Shown here: one piece after another, positions 1 through 5,277 of the stretch
Numbering within the stretch: the first letter of the stretch is position 1
Layout: each line of letters opens with the position of its first letter
Source: Clostridium sp. UBA2485
Lineage (GTDB): Bacteria; Bacillota; Clostridia; Clostridiales; Clostridiaceae
Assembly (NCBI RefSeq): GCF_002341865.1
Contig: NZ_DDOV01000015.1
Location: forward strand, 1,478-6,827
Length of the DNA: 5,350 bases
Direction of reading: 5' to 3'
The notes under the pieces: generated by a model
Databases searched by the model: none
What the model was told of the DNA's origin: nothing
What the model saw: the letters and a program-made list of their open reading frames with translations, nothing else
Program-made: the position numbers and the translations under genes

Positions 1-481
1 CTCTAATTTTATTTTCTAATACCTCTACATCCTTTTTAGTTGCCATTATAATAGCTGGATCTATCTTTAATGTTACATTTGCAGAGTTGCTTACTTCTAA
101 TATCATTCTTATTATTAAATCTTTAGTTGATCCATCACTTATAACTGGTTTATAGGTTTCTGGATATTTTCCTATGGCAATTAAACTACCTTCATCATCA
201 AATATCCCTACCTCTCTTATAAAAAATCCTCCTACATTACCAGCAATTATTGTTTCTATAACTATCCAGTTTGGATTTTTACTATCTGTGGTTATAGAAC
301 TTATATTTCCTTGCCAAACTTCATTAACTAGGGCTTCTTGATTCTCTGTGGGATTATAATACTTTCCATTTCCATCTCCTAGTACTAATGTTGTTAAATT
401 TAATTTATTTCCAAGAGCATTTGCATTAGCTATTTTAGCTTTTCCTATAGATGTTAATATGCTATAAAATTGTTCTGCCAT
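1..481 (-). CDS. Second tail fibre protein, N-terminal 160 residues (3' end beyond the window)
   Basis: The reading frame opens at ATG (481-479) behind an AGGAGG-type Shine-Dalgarno and runs without a stop off the left edge, so only the amino-terminal attachment part is visible. It starts MAEQFYSILTSIGKAKIANA and contains LGDGNGKYYNPTENQEALVN, AGNVGGFFIREVG and IAIGKYPETYKP, which match the family of phage tail-collar fibre N-terminal domains (DUF3751 type). By family, this domain fixes the fibre to the baseplate. By hand alignment it is about 81% identical (130 of 160 residues) to the complete fibre encoded at 1604-2821, with no gaps. The part that would contact the host is outside the window, so whether it differs from the first fibre, or is intact, cannot be told. 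It is separated from the upstream genes by a terminator-like hairpin. Confidence 0.88.
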   Translation of the reverse strand, partial: MAEQFYSILTSIGKAKIANANALGNKLNLTTLVLGDGNGKYYNPTENQEALVNEVWQGNISSITTDSKNPNWIVIETIIAGNVGGFFIREVGIFDDEGSLIAIGKYPETYKPVISDGSTKDLIIRMILEVSNSANVTLKIDPAIIMATKKDVEVLENKIR

Positions 482-517
482 TATATTGCCTCCTCTCTAG
501 ATATACTGTTATTTTCT
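1..517 (-). repeat. Direct repeat, copy 2: fibre 5' region plus fossil of the xkdU-like 3' end
   Basis: This segment aligns to 2341-2857 in the same orientation. Over the 480 coding bases there are about 66 differences and no indels (about 86% identity by hand count). The 13 bases at 481-493, start context and ribosome binding site, are identical in both copies. Similarity continues to about 517, where in copy 1 the sequence codes for the C-terminus of the xkdU-like protein. In copy 2 this part is non-coding. The other end of the repeat lies beyond the window. Confidence 0.9.
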
Positions 518-520
518 AAT

Positions 521-548
521 ATTTAATTTATGTCGCAGAAATTATCAA
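521..548 (-). promoter_or_regulatory. Weak candidate promoter for the second tail fibre gene
   Basis: On the minus strand TTGATA (548-543) and TTAAAT (526-521) are separated by 16 bases and match the sigma-A -35 and -10 boxes at 5 of 6 and 4 of 6 positions. The site overlaps one arm of the inverted repeat and lies just downstream of the terminator, where a restart of transcription would be useful. In DNA this AT-rich such matches are common, so support is weak. Late read-through could serve the gene instead. Confidence 0.22.
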
Positions 549-566
549 AAGCGACATAAATTAAAT
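521..566. repeat. Perfect 16-bp inverted repeat with a 14-base loop
   Basis: The arm ATTTAATTTATGTCGC at 521-536 is matched exactly by its reverse complement at 551-566, across a 14-base loop (537-550). The inner ten bases, TTTATGTCGC, occur a third time at 567-576. The right arm can therefore pair with either neighbour. The repeat starts about four bases beyond the point where similarity to the xkdU 3' end stops. It could be an RNA hairpin, an operator or a recombination site. Confidence 0.85.
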
Positions 567-576
567 TTTATGTCGC
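537..576 (-). terminator. Intrinsic terminator of the membrane-protein gene
   Basis: Read on the minus strand, GCGACATAAA (576-567), a six-base loop ATTTAA and TTTATGTCGC (560-551) form a perfect 10-bp stem with four G-C pairs at its base. It is followed directly by the T-rich run TTTTGATAATTT. The stop codon of the gene at 568-972 lies inside the first arm. On the plus strand the same stem is followed by TATTTTTT (581-587 region), so it may act weakly in both directions. The second arm can instead pair with a more distal copy at 521-536. Confidence 0.7.
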
Positions 577-972
577 ATAATATTTTTTAATGATTAATTT
601 ATAGTAGCCAAAAGACACAATAGAAGCATATAACCCAAGTGAAAATGTTATATCTCCAATGCTAAATGCACCATCACAAAAGTCTATATCATAATTATCT
701 ATTAGTATTCTTAGCTTCGTATTTTCATCTGCTCTCTTGTGTAAATCATCATCTACAAATTCTATACCTTCCTTTACAGGCATCTCTCCACCATTAACTG
801 CAATTGCCACCGCATTCATTCCACCTCCTGCAAACATTATTGTAAGTGATATTACTATTATTAGGAGTACTCTTTTTAGTTTTAATACTTTAAGCTTATC
901 GAATTTTGATAATATAAGCATTAATATTATTGTTAAAAATCCTATAATAGCTGATTTTCCCCACATGCCCAT
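568..972 (-). CDS. Small membrane protein resembling DUF5317, likely prophage moron
   Basis: This 134-residue protein is not a known tail component. It has hydrophobic segments at about residues 7-21, 34-58 and 104-127, separated by a basic stretch near 23-34 and a polar loop of about 40 residues. The core NGGEMPV (60-66), a following ENTKLRIL stretch (83-90) and SIGDITFSLGLY (104-115) resemble the conserved NGG-MPV and SIGD features I recall from DUF5317 membrane proteins. Those are usually longer, so this may be a shortened form. No function is established for the family. The start at 972 follows GGAGGA with about nine bases of spacing; the Met at residue 3 is an alternative. The gene sits between the small 57-residue gene and the second fibre, with its own candidate promoter and terminator. 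It could act in exclusion of other phages, host fitness or lysis, but nothing in the sequence decides this. Confidence 0.8.
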   Translation of the reverse strand: MGMWGKSAIIGFLTIILMLILSKFDKLKVLKLKRVLLIIVISLTIMFAGGGMNAVAIAVNGGEMPVKEGIEFVDDDLHKRADENTKLRILIDNYDIDFCDGAFSIGDITFSLGLYASIVSFGYYKLIIKKYYAT

Positions 973-1008
973 TAAACTTATTCCTCCTTCCTATTAACTA
1001 TATAAACT

Positions 1009-1037
1009 ATAATAAAAATTTTGAATAGTTATTGCAA
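1009..1037 (-). promoter_or_regulatory. Candidate sigma-A promoter for the membrane-protein gene
   Basis: On the minus strand TTGCAA (1037-1032) and TATTAT (1014-1009) are separated by exactly 17 bases and match the consensus at 4 of 6 and 5 of 6 positions. Transcription would begin near 1002, about 30 bases before the start codon at 972. It lies in the largest coding gap of the window (973-1071), whereas all other gene junctions upstream are overlapping or closely packed. The spacing is ideal, but AT-rich DNA gives chance matches. Confidence 0.45.
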
Positions 1038-1071
1038 TACTTTAATTGTTCTAGCTTGTCTTATTATCATT

Positions 1072-1245
1072 TTAATCTATATTCTCCTCTATTACTCCAC
1101 TATGCACCAATATATAATCCTCTACTGCTTTTCTATAATCTTTATTTGTAACATCATCCAATTCAAAAGTTCTATTCTTTAATGGATTTATCCCCTTATT
1201 TATTATTCTTTCAGCTAAAATTCTAACAATAATCTCATTAATCAT
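1072..1245 (-). CDS. Small 57-residue phage protein in the XkdX position, function unknown
   Basis: The frame starts at ATG (1245-1243), which overlaps the stop of the upstream gene by one base (TAATG), and ends at TAA (1074-1072). The product is 57 residues, begins MINEIIVRILAERIINKG, has FELDDV (27-32) and AVEDYI (40-45), and is charged with no membrane segment or signal peptide. Short proteins with an LxDV motif followed by a Y..AVxxYI segment are common just after tail fibre genes in Clostridium phages (I am reminded of the CD1375 group), and in PBSX this position holds xkdX. The typical aromatic-rich XkdX motif is absent, so I do not assign the name. The ribosome binding site AGGAGGA is encoded by the last codons of the gene before it, indicating translational coupling. 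Confidence 0.75.
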   Translation of the reverse strand: MINEIIVRILAERIINKGINPLKNRTFELDDVTNKDYRKAVEDYILVHSGVIEENID

Positions 1246-1589
1246 TATAAAATTCCTCCTACACTTTCATTTTCTTTCAATAATAGTTGGTTTTCCAACT
1301 GTTCTTTTTCTCTTCTAAGTCTTTCTTCTTCGGTCTCTTCCTTTTTAGGGATGTATTCTGTAATAATTATTAGGTCTTTTAATTCTGTTTTATTTTTATC
1401 CTTTGTTGTATCTATATAATAATTTATAGCATCCTTAAAATTATTATCATTATAGCCATAAGGCAAGTCTAAATAATCTATCTCTAAAGGTCTTAACCCT
1501 TCTTGTAAATCTCCTGCCATCTCTTCTAGACAATAATTTAAAATCTTACCTGTATTTTTACTGTATACAATTCTTTTTCCTATTTGCAT
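1245..1589 (-). CDS. Tail fibre-associated accessory protein in the XkdW position
   Basis: This 114-residue protein follows the fibre gene by 14 bases, with its own strong site (GGAGGG, about six bases before the ATG at 1589). The N-terminal 80 residues contain LEEMAGDLQEGLRPLEIDYL (21-40), which also occurs in small proteins downstream of Clostridium phage fibres. The last 30 residues are a charged coiled coil (EEERLRREKEQLENQLL) ending in GGIL. Proteins in this place in PBSX-like operons (XkdW) also end in a coil. Fibre assembly, chaperone or structural roles are possible, but this is inferred from position alone. No membrane segment is present. The C-terminal Gly-Gly codons provide the ribosome binding site of the next gene. 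Confidence 0.82.
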   Translation of the reverse strand: MQIGKRIVYSKNTGKILNYCLEEMAGDLQEGLRPLEIDYLDLPYGYNDNNFKDAINYYIDTTKDKNKTELKDLIIITEYIPKKEETEEERLRREKEQLENQLLLKENESVGGIL

Positions 1590-1603
1590 TTTAACCCTCC
1601 ATA

Positions 1604-2821
1604 CTATTCAAAAGCAATCCATCTTAGTGCATCTCCATACCAATAATATACCGTTTTAAAAGAGAACCCATTAGTAGAAACATCAAATGTGTTCGTATTG
1701 ATTTTTTCATTCCATATTTCGAAGGTTATATTCATTCTTGTGGTGTTTCCATAAATATTTTCTGCCACATAAATACCCCCAAAACGATTATCTGATAAAG
1801 TATCAAGTAAAGTCACAATTACTGTTGGTCGAAATTGTAGACCCGTAACATTAATTACAAACTCGCCCATAGTAGCAGTACCAGTAGCCCACTTCTTTCC
1901 TACATTAATATTAGGTATCTTATTAATTAAATTATTTAAAGTATCACTTCCGCTACTACTTTGTCCTTTTGCTGTCAAATTACTAGCAAAGGTATTTTTC
2001 ATGGTCTGTATTTTACTTTTCATACTATCAAAAGTATCGCTACTACTTAATGGGGAGCCGATAACAGTAGCCATATTTTTCTTACCATTATCGGCAAATT
2101 GAAAAAGTTCTTGTATCGCTGTTTGAACTTCTGTTGCATTCATTCCTGAAACTTTATTTAATTTAACCTTATTAGCTGATAAATCTATGTTTTCTATTTC
2201 CTTCGTCATTTCAGCCATTTGCGACGTAACTTCTTGTAAGTTTTTTTCTATTGTTTTATCATTATTGGCTTTTATGTCTTCTGCCTTAAGTGTGACATCA
2301 CCTAGTTTATTATTTACTTTAGTTACTGGTATTTTGATGTTTTTAATTTTATTATCTAGCACTTCAATATCTTTTTTAGTTGCAATTACGGTAGTTGGAT
2401 CTATCTTTAAGGTTACACTTGAAGCATTATCTACTTCTAATATCATTCTTATTATTAAATCTTTAGTTGCTCCATCACTTACAATTGGTTTATAGGTTTC
2501 TGGGTATTTTCCTATGGCTATTAAGCTGCCTTCGTCATCTAAAACACCTACTTCTCTTATAAAAAATCCCCCTACATTACCAGCTATCATCGTTTCCATA
2601 ACTATCCAATTTGAATTTTCACTATCTGTGGCTATAGCTCCTACATTTCCTCTCCAAACTTCATTAACTAGTGCTTCTTGATTTTCTGTAGGATTATAAT
2701 ACTTGCCATTTCCGTCCCCTAGTGCTAAAGTTGTTAAATTTAATTTGGTACCAAAAACACTGGCATTAGCTATTTTAGCTTTTCCTATAGATGTTAATAT
2801 ACTATAAAATTGTTCTGCCAT
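1604..2821 (-). CDS. Tail fibre / receptor-binding protein with DUF3751-type N-terminus
   Basis: This 405-residue protein occupies the XkdV position after the XkdU-like gene. Residues 1 to about 145 are the collar-type attachment domain (LGDGNGKYYNP at 34-44, GNVGGFFIREVG at 81-92). Residues 147-163 form a short coil, followed by a VNNKLGDVTLKAEDI fibre repeat (169-183) and further helical coil to about 245. Two related shaft motifs follow: NGKKNMATVIGSPLSSSDTF (245-264) and ASNLTAKGQSSSGSDTL (279-295), a pattern widespread in Firmicute phage fibres. Residues from about 306 form the tip, rich in beta structure and ending YYWYGDALRWIAFE, probably the receptor-binding part. The ATG overlaps the stop of the XkdU-like gene by one base, and the Shine-Dalgarno lies inside that gene. 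A close second copy of the N-terminal region starts at 481. Assignment as a fibre is firm; the receptor is unknown. Confidence 0.93.
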   Translation of the reverse strand: MAEQFYSILTSIGKAKIANASVFGTKLNLTTLALGDGNGKYYNPTENQEALVNEVWRGNVGAIATDSENSNWIVMETMIAGNVGGFFIREVGVLDDEGSLIAIGKYPETYKPIVSDGATKDLIIRMILEVDNASSVTLKIDPTTVIATKKDIEVLDNKIKNIKIPVTKVNNKLGDVTLKAEDIKANNDKTIEKNLQEVTSQMAEMTKEIENIDLSANKVKLNKVSGMNATEVQTAIQELFQFADNGKKNMATVIGSPLSSSDTFDSMKSKIQTMKNTFASNLTAKGQSSSGSDTLNNLINKIPNINVGKKWATGTATMGEFVINVTGLQFRPTVIVTLLDTLSDNRFGGIYVAENIYGNTTRMNITFEIWNEKINTNTFDVSTNGFSFKTVYYWYGDALRWIAFE

Positions 2822-2857
2822 TATATTGCCTCCCTTCTTGGGTGTATTGTTATTTCT
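2341..2857 (-). repeat. Direct repeat, copy 1: fibre 5' region plus 3' end of the xkdU-like gene
   Basis: This is the partner of the repeat at 1-517, offset by exactly 2340 bases through the coding part. Here the upstream portion (2821-2857) is the functional 3' end of the xkdU-like gene, so this arrangement is probably the ancestral one. Homologous recombination between the copies would remove one repeat unit (2340 bases) and leave one intact junction. Confidence 0.88.
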
Positions 2858-3447
2858 TCCACATCTGAATTATTAGATAATGCAATATTAAGTTTTGCTT
2901 TAGTTTCTAAAGTTTTAGCGGTATATGGATATAAAGTTATTTCTTCTCCTGCAGTAACACAACTTGCATAATAAATAGGAGATCTAATTTTTTGTACTAA
3001 TGTTGAATTTAATACCATATTGCATGGAATTATATATCTAAAGTTATCTATTATTTCATTAAACGTATTCCAATCAAAAGTATTTATTTCTACTTTTAAA
3101 ATATATTCATTGTTTAATAATTCTAATTTAAAATTATCTTCTCCAAATAAATTTTTCAGCTTATTGTTTAAGAATCTATAACTAAATGGAACTTTGTCTA
3201 ATTTTCTATTTTTAATCCTTAACTTTCTAAAATCTAAGCCTTCATTCAAGTCATCTACCCGTATTTTAAATAAGGTTTCATATTTCTTGATGCCATACTC
3301 TGTTGCAGTATCTATAAAATTTTCATTTAAAATTCTTTGTTGTCCTTTTTCTAATAATTCAAGCTCTTTATCTTCTGTTTCCATTATTTCTTTAAATTCT
3401 TCTATATTAGCAATCTCTGGTGGTAAAAATTTTATTAACTTATTCAT
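2821..3447 (-). CDS. xkdU: XkdU-like baseplate protein (YmfQ/DUF2313, Mu gp48 type)
   Basis: This 208-residue protein has the usual length and place of the YmfQ/Mu gp48 family, which joins the baseplate J wedge to the fibre. It begins with LIKFLPPEIANIEEFKEIME (4-23), then the acidic ETEDKELELLEKGQQRI helix, then the family region DFRKLRIKNRKLDKVPFSYR (72-91) and LNNKLKNLFGEDNFKL. Its ATG (3447) lies inside the end of the XkdT-like gene with an 8-base overlap, and is preceded by GAGGTGGT. Its last codons (REAI and stop) contain the GGGAGG that serves the fibre gene. A decayed copy of those last codons survives at about 481-517. Confidence 0.9.
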   Translation of the reverse strand: MNKLIKFLPPEIANIEEFKEIMETEDKELELLEKGQQRILNENFIDTATEYGIKKYETLFKIRVDDLNEGLDFRKLRIKNRKLDKVPFSYRFLNNKLKNLFGEDNFKLELLNNEYILKVEINTFDWNTFNEIIDNFRYIIPCNMVLNSTLVQKIRSPIYYASCVTAGEEITLYPYTAKTLETKAKLNIALSNNSDVEEITIHPRREAI

Positions 3448-4522
3448 TTAATACCACCTCTTTCAATGTAGGAACTTCATCTAATCCTAGAGTTAAATTT
3501 TCTTCTTTTCCATTTACTTTAGTTGTGTGTATATCTGCCACACCTTCTACATTTAAAATTCTAGCTTCAATTTGACTTATTCTAACTATTGTATTTTCTT
3601 CATCAGACCATTGTTTTCTAAGGTTTAAGAGATAATCTTTAATAACTTCCTCTATATCCTCCTGAACTTGACCTATGGTAACATCCCTTCTTAACACAAG
3701 TTTAGTATCTATAGTTATTTCTATATCTTCAGCTCCCTTAACCGTTACTACATGGCCAACTGGAGCTATACCTAAACCTTTCCCATTGTTAGGAATAGGG
3801 TCTAAAGTAGTTTGGACTAAATCAATTAATTCTTTAGTAGGAACGTTGTAGCTGCTATCTAAAAATACAATTTTTACAGTCCCTCCACCATTCCATATAG
3901 GGAATACTTTTACAGCTCCAACTCCCTCTATGGCTCTAGTATTAATTTTGTAATCTGCTATGTTGCCGCCAAATGGTTTTTCATTTAGATGCTCAATATA
4001 CCTATTAAAAAGACTTTCATTGTCTTCTATTTCCTGTCCTGGAATAATAATTTCTCCTAAGTTAGCAGTAGATAAACCCTCTATATAATCTATAGGTATT
4101 AATTGTCCTGCTATGAAATTGCCTTCTATACCTATAGACTCGCACCTCATTTTATATGTTCCTGTGGATATTTTCTCTATAGCTATAAAATTAAAATCAT
4201 CTATAGAAAATCTGCTACCTACAAGAATATCTATTAAATTATTATCTTGGTCATAGAAGTATCCTTTTTTAATTGCATAAGTTGCAGCCCCTCTTTTAAG
4301 CCCTTCTTCTGCTACCCTTAAATCTAAAAACTCATCTGGCATATTAGGACTGGCAAAAGTATATTCTAAAAACCTATCCATATCAGAATACATTCTTGCA
4401 ACTTCCATTGCTGCTGGAGCTAAAGCATTGTATATAATAGAACCTTCTCTTTTGTCTAAATCTCCTTTTACTCTTTCTAACATCCTATTTAAAATTGTTT
4501 CCTCTGTATATGCTTCAAACAA
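3440..4522 (-). CDS. xkdT: XkdT-like baseplate J protein
   Basis: This 360-residue protein is a baseplate J family member, part of the wedge that triggers sheath contraction. Diagnostic stretches are DKREGSIIYNALAPAAMEVA (23-42), the ESLFNRYIEHLNEKPFGGNI segment (169-188), followed by ADYKINTRAIEGVGAVKVFP (189-208), and GIAPVGHVVTVKG (251-263). The length is typical. The start is TTG (4522-4520), directly after the TAG stop of the gene before it, with GGTGA a few bases upstream. No ATG near the N-terminus fits the family start better. It overlaps the XkdU-like gene by 8 bases at the other end. Confidence 0.95.
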   Translation of the reverse strand: MFEAYTEETILNRMLERVKGDLDKREGSIIYNALAPAAMEVARMYSDMDRFLEYTFASPNMPDEFLDLRVAEEGLKRGAATYAIKKGYFYDQDNNLIDILVGSRFSIDDFNFIAIEKISTGTYKMRCESIGIEGNFIAGQLIPIDYIEGLSTANLGEIIIPGQEIEDNESLFNRYIEHLNEKPFGGNIADYKINTRAIEGVGAVKVFPIWNGGGTVKIVFLDSSYNVPTKELIDLVQTTLDPIPNNGKGLGIAPVGHVVTVKGAEDIEITIDTKLVLRRDVTIGQVQEDIEEVIKDYLLNLRKQWSDEENTIVRISQIEARILNVEGVADIHTTKVNGKEENLTLGLDEVPTLKEVVLNE

Positions 4523-4927
4523 CTATCTCACCACACTTTCAGTAAATTCTCCGTAAATAGAAAAAACTGTGAACTCAACTTGAACACAGTCTTTATCATA
4601 TTTAAATATAAAATTATCAATATTGTTAATCCTATCATCTTGTAATAGTGCTTCAGTTATTCGTCTTTTAAACTCACTTTCTGCTATATCCTTTTGCTTA
4701 CCTATAAGTTCATTAAGTTCACTTCCATAGTTCCAAGAATATATTAGATACTCATATCTTTCTGTATTTAATATTAAATATATAGCTTGTTTTAACGCTT
4801 CAACTCCATCGCAAAAACCTATAGTTTTTCCTTTTTCAAAATCTATTCTGTATGTTTTACTAGGTTCAATTATTTCTTCTAATTCTAGATCATCGGATAT
4901 AACCGCTCCTTGTGGCAATATACTCAA
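4523..4927 (-). CDS. xkdS: XkdS-like DUF2634 baseplate wedge protein (gp25 type)
   Basis: This 134-residue protein has the DUF2634 pattern: a PSKTYRIDFEKGKTIGFCDG strand and turn (22-41), then ALKQAIYLILNTERYEYLIY (44-63) and SWNYGSELNELIGK (64-77). The Y.IYSW.YG.EL motif is shared with T4 gp25-like proteins, which anchor the baseplate wedge and start the sheath. The start is TTG (4927-4925), three bases after the stop of the preceding gene, with GGTGGTG six bases upstream. The protein ends SVVR; the GTG GTG AGA codons form the ribosome binding site for the XkdT-like gene. Confidence 0.92.
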   Translation of the reverse strand: MSILPQGAVISDDLELEEIIEPSKTYRIDFEKGKTIGFCDGVEALKQAIYLILNTERYEYLIYSWNYGSELNELIGKQKDIAESEFKRRITEALLQDDRINNIDNFIFKYDKDCVQVEFTVFSIYGEFTESVVR

Positions 4928-4940
4928 TTGTTACACCACC
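4928..4940 (-). promoter_or_regulatory. Ribosome binding site supporting the TTG start of the XkdS-like gene
   Basis: GGTGGTG at 4940-4934 is encoded by the terminal Lys-Val-Val codons of the XkdR-like gene and stands six bases from TTG 4927. No ATG lies nearby in the frame, so this site decides the start. Confidence 0.65.
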
Positions 4941-5263
4941 TTATCTAATATAATGTATTGTTGTCCACCTTGCACTCTTAGCAATAAGACCTTATCCCCT
5001 TGTTTAAGCCCTTCTCTTATAACAACTTTATTTAAAGTATTAGAAGTTGAACCATTAGTATAATTATGATTATGGGACAAATCTATTTCATACCTAGTTA
5101 AACTCTCAGGGATAATAAAAAATTCCTTTGGTAGTATAAGTTTTTGGTCTATCTTTATTTTAAAATCCTCTATATTTAGTACCTCACCAAAAATTATATT
5201 AACTGGATTACTCGCGCCTACTGCATCTATTCCAGCTTTTTTTATAATATTTATCATTCCCAA
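4931..5263 (-). CDS. xkdR: XkdR-like DUF2577 baseplate protein
   Basis: This 110-residue protein matches the DUF2577 family by length, order and the C-terminal pattern LKQGDKVLLLRVQGGQQYII (86-105), a small beta-barrel end usual in these proteins. The N-terminus (IIKKAGIDAVGASNPVNIIF) and the EIDLSHNH turn also fit. By family it is a baseplate or tail-hub component; no enzymatic motif is seen. I prefer the TTG at 5263 because GGTGGTG (5277-5271) is seven bases upstream. The in-frame ATG at 5257, which removes two residues, is 13 bases from that site and is the alternative. It ends KVV, like the gene before it. Confidence 0.9.
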   Translation of the reverse strand: MGMINIIKKAGIDAVGASNPVNIIFGEVLNIEDFKIKIDQKLILPKEFFIIPESLTRYEIDLSHNHNYTNGSTSNTLNKVVIREGLKQGDKVLLLRVQGGQQYIILDKVV

Positions 5264-5277
5264 CTATCTACACCACC
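5264..5277 (-). promoter_or_regulatory. Ribosome binding site supporting the TTG start of the XkdR-like gene
   Basis: GGTGGTG at 5277-5271, inside the terminal Lys-Val-Val codons of the XkdQ-like gene, is seven bases from TTG 5263 but 13 from ATG 5257. The same GGTGGTG precedes the next TTG start at 4927 by six bases. Confidence 0.6.

Noticed and set aside
551..576. Chromosomal dif (XerCD) site
   Set aside because: The geometry (about 10-6-10) and the TTATGT half resemble dif, but the other half does not match the Firmicute XerC arm and the site is fully symmetric. I keep it only as an alternative reading of the hairpin.
737..997. Plus-strand open frame of 86 codons
   Set aside because: It lies antisense to the membrane-protein gene, has no ribosome binding site, and its Ser/Ile/Pro-rich product looks like a reverse-strand shadow.
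1038..1071. Terminator after the 57-residue gene
   Set aside because: I looked for a stem followed by T residues on the minus strand and found no convincing pairing, so read-through into the membrane-protein gene is possible.
1604..1700. Possible diversity-generating retroelement target at the fibre C-terminus
   Set aside because: No template repeat, reverse transcriptase or accessory gene is present, and the C-terminal codons are not enriched in AAY in the way typical variable regions are.
2221..2229. GCGACGTAA inside the first fibre gene, one mismatch from the hairpin element
   Set aside because: A nine-base match with one mismatch is expected about once by chance in a window of this length. 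It is also in ordinary coding sequence (VTSQ region) with no symmetric partner.
2187..2495. Plus-strand open frame of 102 codons with hydrophobic product
   Set aside because: It is the complement of the fibre gene. Hydrophobicity arises from the antisense of a Lys/Glu/Asp-rich coil. There is no initiation signal and no support from context.
3194..3451. Plus-strand open frame of 85 codons
   Set aside because: It is antisense to the XkdU-like gene, Ser/Phe/Leu rich from reversed Lys and Glu codons, with no ribosome binding site.
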